DNA of 64,000 nt from Vibrio splendidus (lineage in GTDB: Bacteria; Pseudomonadota; Gammaproteobacteria; Enterobacterales; Vibrionaceae): NCBI RefSeq assembly GCF_003345295.1, contig NZ_CP031056.1:1426001-1490000 (forward strand), read 5' to 3'. This document shows positions 38,391 through 47,203 of this stretch, in pieces. The position numbers and the translations under genes are program-made. Position 1 is the first letter of the stretch. Each line of letters starts with the position of its first letter. A model generated the notes under the pieces. The model did not search any database. It was not told the origin of the DNA and saw only the letters and a program-made list of their open reading frames with translations.

Positions 38391-38792
38391 ATGAATAACG
38401 AAATCCACTTTGGCGACCTAACTCTTAATGTAGATACTCGAAACATCACTAACAAACAGGGGAACAAGATCTATTTACGTCACCACTTGTTTTCCGTGCT
38501 TTGTCTACTGTCGAAAAGCGCCGGACAACCCATCCCTAGAAAAGACATCGTGAATGCATGTTGGGGAAACGAAACGGTGCCGACACAAGCACTAACCAAT
38601 GTCATTTATTGCTTAAGGAATGTTTTTGTTCGCTTGAGAGCATCTAACATCAAAATTGTTACGATTCCTCGATATGGCTATACCTTGTTCGTCATACCCA
38701 ATACCAATGAAGCCGGTTATGTAGCATCAGAAAACCCTCTTAAAACATCCCCTACAGAATCTGTTCTAAATGTTCCGGTGAGTAAACCTTAG
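38391..38792 (+). CDS. ToxR-type winged-helix DNA-binding protein lacking a membrane anchor
   Basis: About 133 residues. Residues 5-105 form an OmpR/PhoB/ToxR-type winged helix (IHFGDLTLNVDTRNITN, LRHHLFSVLCLL, RKDIVNACWGNE and the wing KIVTIPRYGYTLFV). The C-terminus is a short hydrophilic tail, with no receiver domain and no transmembrane segment, unlike ToxR, CadC or response regulators. The start is uncertain: ATGs at 38364 and 38391 are both possible, and neither has a strong ribosome binding site. It lies just upstream of the ribose operon and divergent from the barrel gene, which may be its target. Confidence 0.7.
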   Translation: MNNEIHFGDLTLNVDTRNITNKQGNKIYLRHHLFSVLCLLSKSAGQPIPRKDIVNACWGNETVPTQALTNVIYCLRNVFVRLRASNIKIVTIPRYGYTLFVIPNTNEAGYVASENPLKTSPTESVLNVPVSKP

Positions 38793-38848
38793 CTCCCTTT
38801 TCCTTAAGTTAACGTTACGTTGCCTTACCTTCTTAATTGCCGATGAAA

Positions 38849-38862
38849 GTGATTGCGATCAC
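38849..38862. promoter_or_regulatory. CRP-like binding site upstream of rbsD
   Basis: GTGATTGCGATCAC: GTGA, six bases, TCAC, in symmetric agreement with the CRP consensus core. It lies 13 bases before the first ribose operator, as expected for a catabolite-controlled operon. Confidence 0.75.
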
Positions 38863-38874
38863 CAAAAAACGCCC

Positions 38875-38892
38875 CATCGAAACGTTTCGATG
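38875..38892. promoter_or_regulatory. LacI-family operator 1 (RbsR)
   Basis: CATCGAAACGTTTCGATG is a perfect 18-bp palindrome with the central CG typical of LacI/PurR/RbsR operators. RbsR is encoded in the same cluster and is the likely ligand. Confidence 0.85.
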
Positions 38893-38953
38893 ATCGTTGT
38901 CACACTCTAAAACAATCAAACGTGCAAATGATAAATCACACACTATTATCACT

Positions 38954-38969
38954 ATCGAAACGTTTCGAT
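38954..38969. promoter_or_regulatory. LacI-family operator 2 (RbsR)
   Basis: ATCGAAACGTTTCGAT is a perfect 16-bp palindrome with the same core as operator 1; its centre is 78 bases from the centre of operator 1. The pair suggests looping by a RbsR tetramer or cooperative binding. Confidence 0.85.
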
Positions 38970-39026
38970 GGCTTTTTCTTGAGTTGTTCTCAACCCATTA
39001 AGCGTTATTTTTCGATAGGTCGTGAT

Positions 39027-39446
39027 ATGAAAAAAAGTACCCTAATAAACTCTGAGCTCTCTTACCTAGTGGCGACTCTTGGCCATACAGATGAAATCAC
39101 GATTTGTGATGCAGGGTTGCCGATTCCGGATCATGTGACTCGCATAGACCTTGCTTTGACTCACGGTGTTCCAAGTTTTCAGCAGACAGTAAAAACCATG
39201 CTGGATGAATCTCAAATTGAAGGCGTTGTAATCGCAGAAGAGTTTGCGAAAGTAAGCCCAGAGCACCACGCTGCGCTGATTGATTTGATCAAGACAGAAG
39301 AAGCGCGTTGCGGCAAACCGCTTTCGATTACTTACATCACTCATGAAGAATTCAAAGAGCGAACGCATGAAAGCCGCGCGGTTATTCGCACTGGTGAATG
39401 CACACCATACGCAAATGTTATTTTCCAAACTGGCGTAACGTTTTAG
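39027..39446 (+). CDS. rbsD: D-ribose pyranase
   Basis: 139 residues matching RbsD: MKKSTLINSELSYLV at the start, and HTDEITICDAGLPIP, which carries an active-site histidine. It interconverts ribopyranose and ribofuranose so that ribokinase can act. The longer open frame that begins at 38853 runs through both operators and is not coding; the ATG at 39027, with an AGGT site, fits the family start. First gene of rbsDACBK. Confidence 0.95.
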   Translation: MKKSTLINSELSYLVATLGHTDEITICDAGLPIPDHVTRIDLALTHGVPSFQQTVKTMLDESQIEGVVIAEEFAKVSPEHHAALIDLIKTEEARCGKPLSITYITHEEFKERTHESRAVIRTGECTPYANVIFQTGVTF

Positions 39447-39546
39447 CTCAAGCGAAACGCAACGACAGCTCAGTGTCATCACTGAACCAAAAACAATGCA
39501 TATACAGAACAATCAAATACAACTGGCCCCGAGTAAAGGAACCGAC

Positions 39547-41052
39547 ATGACTCAAGCCATTTTAGAACTTAGTTCAATTGAGAAAGCCTTCCCTGGTGTT
39601 AAAGCACTGGATAAGGCAAGCCTCAACGTTTACCCAGGACGCGTAATGGCGTTAATGGGTGAAAACGGTGCAGGTAAATCAACGCTTATGAAAGTGCTTA
39701 CGGGTATCTACCACTTGGACAGCGGCACTATCGCTTATCAAGGAAAACCGGCTGCATTTAAAGGACCGCGTGATTCACAACAAGCTGGCATTAGTATCAT
39801 TCACCAAGAATTGAACCTAATTCCAGAGTTAACCATCGCCGAGAACATCTTCTTAGGTCGTGAAATCACAGGGACTATGGGTCGCATCTTGTGGAACGAA
39901 ATGTACCAAGAAGCCGACAAGCTACTTAAACGCCTTAACGTGAAACACAGCTCGAAAACACCTTTAGGCCAGCTGAGCCTTGGTGAGCAACAAATGGTAG
40001 AGATCGCAAAAGCCCTATCGTTTGAATCTAAGGTCATCATCATGGATGAACCAACAGATGCGCTAACAGATACCGAAACTGAGTCTCTGTTCAAGGTAAT
40101 TAATGAGCTGCGTTCTGAAGGCTGCGGCATTGTTTACATCTCTCACCGCTTGAAAGAGATTTTTGAGATTTGCGATGACATCACAGTGCTTCGTGACGGT
40201 AAGTTCATTGGTCAGTGTGAAGTAAAAGACACCGACGAAGATGGCCTAATCGAAATGATGGTTGGCCGTAAGCTGGACGAGCAATATCCACGTATCGGCC
40301 AGAGTCACGGTGAAACCTGCCTTGAAGTGATTGGCCTGACCGGTTCTGGTGTTCATGACGTGAGCTTTACGCTAAAACGCGGTGAAATCCTTGGCGTATC
40401 TGGCCTAATGGGTGCTGGCCGAACTGAACTGATGAAAGTGATTTACGGTGCACTTCCGAGTGAGCGCGGCGTCATCAACTTAGAAAACAAAACCATTAAC
40501 CCAGTCAGTCCAAAAGACGGACTTGCTAATGGCATTGCTTATATCTCTGAAGACCGTAAAGGTGATGGCCTTGTGCTAGGGCTTTCAGTGAAAGAAAACA
40601 TGTCGTTATGTGCGCTGGATCTGCTGACTAAGAAAGGTCAAATCCAACATAAAGATGAAGTGATTGCAGTTGATGACTTCATTAAGCTTTTCAACATCAA
40701 GACCCCGACTCGCGAGCAAATCATTGGCAACCTTTCTGGTGGTAACCAACAAAAAGTGGCCATCGCTAAAGGCTTGATGACCAAACCAAAAGTACTGATT
40801 CTCGACGAACCTACTCGTGGTGTCGATGTTGGTGCGAAAAAAGAGATTTACCAACTCATTAATAAATTCAAAGCCGACGGCATGAGCATTATTTTGGTCT
40901 CATCTGAAATGCCAGAAGTGTTAGGAATGAGTGACCGCATCATGGTGATGCATGAAGGCCGCATCAGCGGTGAATTTGATGCTAAAGAAGCAAACCAAGA
41001 ATTATTACTGGCATGTGCGGTCGGTAAAAAGATTAACGAGGACGCAGCATGA
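39547..41052 (+). CDS. rbsA: Ribose ABC transporter, ATP-binding protein
   Basis: 501 residues, the exact family length, with two ATPase halves. The first has GENGAGKST and LSLGEQQMVEIAKAL; the second is degenerate, with SGLMGAGRTE and LSGGNQQKVAIAKGL. AAAGGA lies before the ATG at 39547, so the ATG at 39496 is rejected. It energises ribose import. Its last bases overlap rbsC (ATGA). Confidence 0.95.
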   Translation: MTQAILELSSIEKAFPGVKALDKASLNVYPGRVMALMGENGAGKSTLMKVLTGIYHLDSGTIAYQGKPAAFKGPRDSQQAGISIIHQELNLIPELTIAENIFLGREITGTMGRILWNEMYQEADKLLKRLNVKHSSKTPLGQLSLGEQQMVEIAKALSFESKVIIMDEPTDALTDTETESLFKVINELRSEGCGIVYISHRLKEIFEICDDITVLRDGKFIGQCEVKDTDEDGLIEMMVGRKLDEQYPRIGQSHGETCLEVIGLTGSGVHDVSFTLKRGEILGVSGLMGAGRTELMKVIYGALPSERGVINLENKTINPVSPKDGLANGIAYISEDRKGDGLVLGLSVKENMSLCALDLLTKKGQIQHKDEVIAVDDFIKLFNIKTPTREQIIGNLSGGNQQKVAIAKGLMTKPKVLILDEPTRGVDVGAKKEIYQLINKFKADGMSIILVSSEMPEVLGMSDRIMVMHEGRISGEFDAKEANQELLLACAVGKKINEDAA

Positions 41053-42041
41053 GTACTAAAACCATGAGCAAAACAACTGAAACTGAAGCGCCAAAGAAGA
41101 AGCCGTTAATCAGCAAAGAATGGCTGATTGATCAAAAATCATTGATTGCTTTGATCTTCCTGATTGTTGTCGTTTCTTTCTTAAATCCAAACTTTTTTAC
41201 CGTCGATAACATCCTGAACATTCTGCGCCAAACCTCTGTGAATGCAATTATCGCAGTGGGTATGACACTGGTTATCTTAACTGCAGGTATCGACTTGAGT
41301 GTCGGCTCTGTACTTGCACTTTGTGGTGCTTTCGCTGCCAGCATGATTGGCATGGAAATCCCGGTCATGATCGCCGTTCCAACCGCTCTAATAGCAGGTG
41401 CAGCACTGGGTGCTATCAGTGGTGTGATTATCGCTAAGGGTAAAGTCCAAGCTTTCATCGCAACGCTAGTAACCATGACTCTATTGCGCGGCGTAACCAT
41501 GGTTTACACCGACGGTCGTCCTATCTCAACAGGCTTCACTGAAACAGCAGACGCATTCGCTTGGTTCGGTACAGGCTACGCAATGGGCATCCCTGTTCCA
41601 GTATGGATCATGGTCGTGGTATTCGCAGCGGTATGGTACCTACTGAACCACACACGTTTCGGTCGTTATGTTTACGCTCTGGGTGGCAACGAATCAGCAA
41701 CTCGCCTATCCGGTATCGATGTAGACAAAGTAAAAATCGGCGTTTACGCAATCTGTGGTCTGTTAGCAGCAGTGGCAGGCATCATCGTGGCATCTCGTTT
41801 GTCATCAGCTCAACCTACCGCAGGTATGGGCTACGAGCTAGACGCCATCGCCGCGGTAGTACTTGGCGGCACAAGCTTAGCTGGTGGTCGTGGTCGCATC
41901 ATGGGTACATTGATTGGTGCTCTGATTATCGGCTTCCTAAATAACGCCCTAAACCTACTAGACGTATCTTCTTACTACCAGATGATTGCAAAAGCAGTGG
42001 TTATTCTTCTGGCGGTATTGGTCGACAACAAAAACAAGTAA
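41049..42041 (+). CDS. rbsC: Ribose ABC transporter permease
   Basis: 330 residues with about ten membrane helices. GMTLVILTAGIDLSVGSVLAL and GRFGRYVYALGGNESATRLSGI are the typical sugar-permease (BPD_transp_2) segments. It starts in a 4-base overlap with rbsA. Confidence 0.95.
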   Translation: MSTKTMSKTTETEAPKKKPLISKEWLIDQKSLIALIFLIVVVSFLNPNFFTVDNILNILRQTSVNAIIAVGMTLVILTAGIDLSVGSVLALCGAFAASMIGMEIPVMIAVPTALIAGAALGAISGVIIAKGKVQAFIATLVTMTLLRGVTMVYTDGRPISTGFTETADAFAWFGTGYAMGIPVPVWIMVVVFAAVWYLLNHTRFGRYVYALGGNESATRLSGIDVDKVKIGVYAICGLLAAVAGIIVASRLSSAQPTAGMGYELDAIAAVVLGGTSLAGGRGRIMGTLIGALIIGFLNNALNLLDVSSYYQMIAKAVVILLAVLVDNKNK

Positions 42042-42125
42042 CACAAATTAATTTATTCAGTAAACGCAACACCTATTAAAAACAAGACGTAACGTAACAA
42101 TTAAACCAATAAATAACGTAACAAC

Positions 42126-42150
42126 GAGCTAGGATTATCCAACCTAGCTC
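42126..42150 (+). other. Hairpin between rbsC and rbsB
   Basis: GAGCTAGG / CCTAGCTC with a 9-base loop lies 23 bases before rbsB. It has no T-run, so it is more likely an mRNA processing or stabilising element than a terminator. It could raise binding-protein levels above those of the membrane subunits. Confidence 0.65.
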
Positions 42151-42173
42151 ACCCTACATAAAGGACTTACACC

Positions 42174-43052
42174 ATGAAAAAATTAGCGACTCTTATTTCT
42201 GCTGCTCTTCTTTCTACAACGGTATCTGTGTCTGCACAGGCGCAAGATACAATGGCAATCGTTCTGTCTACATTGAACAACCCATTCTTCGTAACCATGA
42301 AAGATGGCGCAGAAGCGAAAGCTGAAGAGCTAGGCTACAAGCTTATCGTTCTTGATTCTCAAAACGACCCAAGCAAAGAGCTTTCGAACATTGAAGATCT
42401 AACCATTCGTGGTGTTAAAGCAATTCTGATTAACCCTACAGATTCAGATGCAGTATCTAACGCGATTCGCATTGCTAACCGTTCAAACATCCCAGTACTA
42501 ACGCTAGACCGTGGCGCAAGCCGTGGTGACGTAGTTAGCCATATCGCCTCTGATAACGTTATCGGTGGTGAAATGGCGGGGCACTTCATCATGGAAAAAG
42601 TCGGCGAAAAAGCGAAAGTAATCCAACTTGAAGGTATTGCTGGAACATCTGCTGCTCGCGAACGTGGTGAAGGCTTCATGAACGCTGTAAACGGCAGCGA
42701 CCTTGAGCTTCTTGCAAGCCAACCTGCTGATTTTGATCGCACTAAAGGTCTGAACGTAATGGAAAACTTGCTTGCAGCTAACCCAGACGTACAAGCAGTA
42801 TTCGCTCAAAACGATGAAATGGCACTAGGTGCACTTCGCGCAGTTCAAGCTTCAGGTAAAGACGTAATGATCGTTGGCTTTGATGGCACTGACGATGGTA
42901 TTGCTGCTGTTAACCGCGGCCTACTTGGCGCAACGGTTGCACAACAACCTGACCTAATCGGTTCTTTAGGTGTTGAAATGGCAGACAAAGCACTGAAAGG
43001 CGAGACAGTAGACGAGTACGTACCAGTACCTCTAAAAATTGTTGCTAAGTAA
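42174..43052 (+). CDS. rbsB: Periplasmic ribose-binding protein
   Basis: 292 residues with a clean signal peptide cut after AQA (about residue 23). The mature protein shows the sugar-binding fold: MAIVLSTLNNPFFVTMKDGAE, LDSQNDPSKELSNIEDL and MIVGFDGTDDG. It delivers ribose to RbsAC and, in many bacteria, to a chemoreceptor. Confidence 0.95.
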   Translation: MKKLATLISAALLSTTVSVSAQAQDTMAIVLSTLNNPFFVTMKDGAEAKAEELGYKLIVLDSQNDPSKELSNIEDLTIRGVKAILINPTDSDAVSNAIRIANRSNIPVLTLDRGASRGDVVSHIASDNVIGGEMAGHFIMEKVGEKAKVIQLEGIAGTSAARERGEGFMNAVNGSDLELLASQPADFDRTKGLNVMENLLAANPDVQAVFAQNDEMALGALRAVQASGKDVMIVGFDGTDDGIAAVNRGLLGATVAQQPDLIGSLGVEMADKALKGETVDEYVPVPLKIVAK

Positions 43053-43099
43053 TTGAATCCAACATCGATTAAATAAAGCAAAAAATAGAGCTACACATA

Positions 43100-43127
43100 G
43101 GCAGGGATTCCCCTATCCCTGCCTTAT
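43100..43127 (+). terminator. Terminator after rbsB
   Basis: GGCAGGGAT / ATCCCTGCC, 9-bp stem with a 6-base loop, followed by TTATTTG. It lies 47 bases after rbsB. Because rbsK follows on the same strand, it probably gives partial termination. Confidence 0.75.
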
Positions 43128-43244
43128 TTGCCCAACCCAGATAGTGTATCGCTGTTTCTCATAAGTCGTCTAAAAAGACGTGTAATTAACGTAATGAGAA
43201 AGACCCATGCATTTTCAAATACGATATATCATAAGGCTCGTATC

Positions 43245-44189
43245 ATGACTCAACTGATTGTTTTAGGTAGCGTTAACGCTGACCACGTACTGCAAGTTCC
43301 TTCGTTCCCTCGTCCGGGTGAAACCTTGATTGGCGGTAACTATCAGGTCATCCCTGGCGGAAAAGGCGCAAACCAAGCGGTAGCTGCAGCGCGATTAAAC
43401 GCAGATATTGGCTTTATCGCGTGTGTTGGTGACGACCCATTTGGCATCAACATTCGTCAAGACTTTGCTAAAGATGGCATCAACATCGATGGCGTTATTG
43501 TTGCAGACAACACCCCTACCGGCATCGCTATGATTCAAGTATCGGCAACGGGTGAAAACAGTATTTGTCTATCGGCTGAAGCAAACAACAAATTGACTTG
43601 CGATCAAATAGAACCGCATTTGGCTAAAATTCGCGACGCTAAGTATCTGTTAACTCAGCTTGAAACGCCAATCGAAGGCATTGAATACGCAGCAAAAATT
43701 GCAAAAGAAAATGGCACTAAAGTTATCTTAAATCCAGCCCCGGCTCGTCCACTCTCAGATACGTTATTGGCTTGTGTTGATGTGATTACACCCAACGAAA
43801 CCGAAGCGGAAGTGCTAACGGGTATTACAGTAACTGACAACGAATCGGCTCATACTGCAGCATTGGCTTTACATGCGAAGGGCATTGAAACGGTGATGAT
43901 CACACTAGGCGCCAAAGGCGTTTGGGTTAGTCATCGCGGTCAAAGTAATGAAGCTAGCAAAGGCGAGCTAATCGCAGGTTTTCGCGTTGAAGCAACGGAT
44001 ACAACCGCAGCAGGCGACACATTCAATGGCGCATTAGTTACTGGCCTGCTTGAAGATATGCCATTAGAACGCGCAATTAAGTTTGCTCATGCTGCAGCTG
44101 CAATTTCAGTGACTCGCTTTGGCGCTCAAACGTCAATTCCAAGCCGAGCTGAAACGGATGCTTTTCTATCAGAACAGCTTTCGGCTTAA
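43245..44189 (+). CDS. rbsK: Ribokinase
   Basis: 314 residues of the PfkB family. The sugar-binding GGKGANQAVAAARL and the catalytic DTTAAGDTFNGAL are present. It phosphorylates ribose to ribose 5-phosphate in the cytoplasm. The ATG at 43245 with AAGG upstream fits the family start (MTQLIVLGSVNADH); the frame opens further upstream, but that extension has no family counterpart. Confidence 0.95.
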   Translation: MTQLIVLGSVNADHVLQVPSFPRPGETLIGGNYQVIPGGKGANQAVAAARLNADIGFIACVGDDPFGINIRQDFAKDGINIDGVIVADNTPTGIAMIQVSATGENSICLSAEANNKLTCDQIEPHLAKIRDAKYLLTQLETPIEGIEYAAKIAKENGTKVILNPAPARPLSDTLLACVDVITPNETEAEVLTGITVTDNESAHTAALALHAKGIETVMITLGAKGVWVSHRGQSNEASKGELIAGFRVEATDTTAAGDTFNGALVTGLLEDMPLERAIKFAHAAAAISVTRFGAQTSIPSRAETDAFLSEQLSA

Positions 44190-44294
44190 TGTATTGTCTG
44201 GTCTTTAATTAGACCGCACAAATACCCAAGCATAAGCCTCTGTTTTCAGGCAAAATATCGCGCAACGTGGACAAGTTTCCCACAAGGATTTTTT

Positions 44295-45296
44295 ATGGCA
44301 ACAATGAAAGATGTCGCTCGGATCGCAAAGGTTTCGACTTCTACCGTGAGTCATGTGATCAACAAATCGCGTTTTGTCAGTGAAGAGATCGCTGAGCGTG
44401 TTAACAGTGCGGCTAAAGAACTCAACTACGCACCGTCTGCATTGGCACGTAGCTTGAAAATGAAGCAAACCAAAACCTTGGGCATGTTGGTTACCACGTC
44501 CACTAACCCATTCTTTGGGGAAGTAGTAAAAGGTGTTGAACGTCGTTGCTATGAAAAAGGCTACAACCTCATCCTGTGCAACACCGAAGGCGATAGCGAA
44601 CGCATGAAATCCTCTATCGATACCTTGCTGCAAAAGCGTGTCGATGGCTTGATGCTGATGTGTTCAACGCTTGAAGGTCAACATATCGATGTCTTTGATC
44701 GATACCCTGAGTTACCTGTCGTAGTAATGGACTGGGGCCCGATGTTATTTGCGAGTGATAAGATTCAAGATAACTCTCATCAAGGTGGCTACATGGCGAC
44801 TAAGCACTTGATTGATAATGGACACTCTCAAATCGGTTGTATCACCGGCCCATTACACCGCAACCAAGCTTCATCTCGTTATCAAGGTTTCAAACAGGCG
44901 ATGGAAGAAGCGAACTTCGAGATCAATCCTAAATGGATTGTTGAATCAAACTTCGAATGTGATGGCGGCTTTGACTCTTATCAAACATTAAAAACCCGTG
45001 GCGAAATGCCTTCAGCGCTGTTTGTAAGTAATGACATGATGGCAATGGGTGTGATTCACGCAGCGGCGCAAGATGGTACATCGATCCCTAACGACCTTTC
45101 TATCATTGGCTACGATGACATCCACTTGTCGAAATACATGACACCAGCGTTAAGTACGGTCCACCAGCCAAAACATCGCTTAGGCCAAGCCGCTGTAGAT
45201 ACACTTTTAAACAGACTACAAGCACCTGACTCTGACCCGCAAGTTGTCGAACTTGAGCCGACATTAGTAGAACGAAGCAGTGTTAAAGCGATTTAG
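44295..45296 (+). CDS. rbsR: Ribose operon repressor, LacI family
   Basis: 333 residues: N-terminal LacI helix-turn-helix (TMKDVARIAKVSTSTVSHVIN) with hinge, then a sugar-binding effector domain. Similarity to RbsR and position as last gene of the ribose cluster identify it. Its targets are probably the two palindromes upstream of rbsD. AAGGAT precedes the ATG. Confidence 0.95.
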   Translation: MATMKDVARIAKVSTSTVSHVINKSRFVSEEIAERVNSAAKELNYAPSALARSLKMKQTKTLGMLVTTSTNPFFGEVVKGVERRCYEKGYNLILCNTEGDSERMKSSIDTLLQKRVDGLMLMCSTLEGQHIDVFDRYPELPVVVMDWGPMLFASDKIQDNSHQGGYMATKHLIDNGHSQIGCITGPLHRNQASSRYQGFKQAMEEANFEINPKWIVESNFECDGGFDSYQTLKTRGEMPSALFVSNDMMAMGVIHAAAQDGTSIPNDLSIIGYDDIHLSKYMTPALSTVHQPKHRLGQAAVDTLLNRLQAPDSDPQVVELEPTLVERSSVKAI

Positions 45297-45327
45297 AGCG
45301 CTTTCTAGCAAACCCATTTCCAACAAA

Positions 45328-45387
45328 CCTAAGCAACAAGCCTAAGCAACAAGCCTAAGCAACAAGCCTAAGCAACAAGCCTAAGCA
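45328..45387. repeat. 13-bp tandem repeat, 4.6 copies
   Basis: CCTAAGCAACAAG is repeated exactly four times from 45328, then partly a fifth time. It follows the rbsR stop by 32 bases and precedes a terminator. The near-identity of copies suggests recent slippage. Confidence 0.95.
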
Positions 45388-45427
45388 GCCAAACAAAGCA
45401 GCAAAGCGAGCAACAAACCAAAATAAC

Positions 45428-45458
45428 AAAGGGCAAGGTTATCTAACCTTGCCCTTTT
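45428..45458. terminator. Bidirectional terminator after rbsR
   Basis: AAAGGGCAAGGTT / AACCTTGCCCTTT, 13-bp stem with a 4-base loop, A-rich upstream and TTTT at the end. It serves rbsR and the convergent amidase gene. Confidence 0.9.
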
Positions 45459-45473
45459 CGATCCTATTGCATT

Positions 45474-46301
45474 TTACTTGGCTTGGTAACGACTCAACAC
45501 AGACGATATCTGCTGTATTTCGTCTAACACATCAATACCATTGTACTGAGGCGCAATAGACAAATCTTCAACCTCTACCGTCTCAACGGCCTGATTTTCC
45601 GAGAGTTGAAGCATTACTTCACCTTTAGGGGAATAAACTCTGCTACTACCACAATACGTTGCGGTAAAGGCATCGACTACATCTTGCCCAACACGATTAC
45701 AAGTGACGATATGGCACCCTTCTTCTAAGGCTCTTGCTTGGGCAATGGCAAAGCTATGATGACCACCAAAATTCGCAGGATGAAGAATAACGTCGACCGA
45801 CTGATACCCTCTGATGATCTCTGGAAACCAGATATCAAAGCAAATCGCGACGCCAAACTTTAAGCCTTTATGTTCAAAAGTAAGGAGCTCGCTCCCTCTA
45901 GAAAAGTATTCTTTGTCGAACTTCGTTTGGCTGACTTTTCGATATTTGTTGCGTAAGCCACAAGCACCCACAACAACGACACTGTTGTAATACTGGCCAT
46001 CATCTTTCTCTGCGATACCGGCAACGATTAATGTCTGATGTTTCGCGGCAAGCAGAGTTAACGAATCAATGGTAGGGCTGTTATTGAAGTTTTCGCACAG
46101 TTCATGAATTTCTGCAGCCTCGTTAAAGATATACCCAGTAGAGAACAGTTCAGGCAGTAACGTGATATCACCCACTGACGCCTCTGCTTCTAAAAGCTCA
46201 GAGACTCGCGAGATGTTCTTTTGTTTATTTTTGTATTCAACTTCAAGCTGAACGAGGGTGATGCTGACATTATTCACAATTGAATCCTTGCTAGGTAACA
46301 C
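45474..46301 (-). CDS. Nitrilase-superfamily hydrolase
   Basis: 275 residues. Catalytic Glu in LLPELFSTG, Lys in RKVSQTKF / KYRK, and Cys in AICFDIWFPE are present, so it should be active. It is about 45 residues shorter than the amidase at 27245, from which it clearly differs, and resembles omega-amidase-like members. Substrate unknown. It is a single gene with a terminator just beyond the stop. Confidence 0.85.
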   Translation of the reverse strand: MLPSKDSIVNNVSITLVQLEVEYKNKQKNISRVSELLEAEASVGDITLLPELFSTGYIFNEAAEIHELCENFNNSPTIDSLTLLAAKHQTLIVAGIAEKDDGQYYNSVVVVGACGLRNKYRKVSQTKFDKEYFSRGSELLTFEHKGLKFGVAICFDIWFPEIIRGYQSVDVILHPANFGGHHSFAIAQARALEEGCHIVTCNRVGQDVVDAFTATYCGSSRVYSPKGEVMLQLSENQAVETVEVEDLSIAPQYNGIDVLDEIQQISSVLSRYQAK

Positions 46302-46432
46302 TTCGAACTGTATTACTTCAAACTAGAGACTGAAAACGACAGAGTAAGACAATCCCCTATCGCTTTCTTATTAACACGCCAAAGGTTGAAGCGAGTGCAC
46401 ACTCAAAAAAGCATTTTCGCTCGGTTATTCCA

Positions 46433-46864
46433 CTATTTAGGTTCTACTTCTAACACTGGCTCTGGCAAGACAGGAGGAGTGCTGTCCATATAGGTTAAGA
46501 AGTTTTCCCACACCTCATGCGTTCTTTGTTTAGTCAGTTTAGTTTTGCAAGAAAGCGCCATGAGGCCTCGAATCGAACCATCACGCCATTGCGTATATAC
46601 AGAATCACAATGCGCTGATTGGTAAGTTTGCCAACTCTCCTGAGCCACCTTGATTGAACTGACCAACTCCGCATCATAAGCATTGTGCTCAAAACTCGCG
46701 GTAAGGTATTTATCGAGTTCCATTTGTGCCGATTCCAACTTAATAGACGCACAATGATTAATCTCTATTGTTGTCATCGCATTTTCGCAATCGACTGTCT
46801 TTTCAACTGCGAGCACAGAGCACGAGAAGTAAGCCAAACCGAACAGTGCTATCACTCTTTTCAT
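46433..46864 (-). CDS. LprI-like (DUF1311) periplasmic protein
   Basis: 143 residues with a signal peptide (KRVIALFGLAYFSCSVLA). The mature part holds four cysteines in the DUF1311/LprI pattern: VDCENAMTTIEINHCAS and AHCDSVYTQW ... LSCKTKLTKQRT. LprI-type proteins are reported lysozyme inhibitors in some bacteria; here that is only a possibility. AGGA lies before the ATG at 46864, which is preferred over an in-frame ATG eight codons upstream. Confidence 0.8.
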   Translation of the reverse strand: MKRVIALFGLAYFSCSVLAVEKTVDCENAMTTIEINHCASIKLESAQMELDKYLTASFEHNAYDAELVSSIKVAQESWQTYQSAHCDSVYTQWRDGSIRGLMALSCKTKLTKQRTHEVWENFLTYMDSTPPVLPEPVLEVEPK

Positions 46865-46888
46865 AAAAATCCTTGATTCTGTCATCAA

Positions 46889-47203
46889 TAAATTCTCGAC
46901 ATGTTTCGATTAACTGAAACACAGGTTATTGAGTCAATTTCCTTCAATATCCCAATCGTATATAACTCTAATCTTTATAGGGTTATAAATATCTTTTATT
47001 CGTATTAGTACTGCAAAACTAAGTAAAATCTACAAAGAAAAATCGGCTAAACATCAATATGTTACTGGTAAAATCGAAAAAAAATCATATTTATCAATAA
47101 TTCATGCGCTCATTCACAATATTTATTATTTTCCTTGCTACCTAATCGTTAAATTTATAAATTAAATCGAATGCTCACTTAGATCGGTAGTCTTACTCCA
47201 ACT
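46889..47203. other. AT-rich divergent intergenic region
   Basis: 315 bases with more than 70% A+T over 46950-47170, between the LprI-like gene and the EAL gene. No defined site was found; it probably holds both promoters. Confidence 0.5.

Noticed and set aside
38853..39026. N-terminal extension of rbsD
   Set aside because: The extension runs through both operators and the promoter, and RbsD homologues begin at MKKxTxLNS, matching 39027.
39066..39512. Long open frame opposite rbsD
   Set aside because: It lies fully antisense to a well-supported gene, lacks a ribosome binding site, and encodes Cys- and Phe-rich sequence of shadow type.
45328..45387. Repeat block considered as a CRISPR array
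   Set aside because: Units of 13 bp are directly adjacent, with no spacers and no cas genes nearby.
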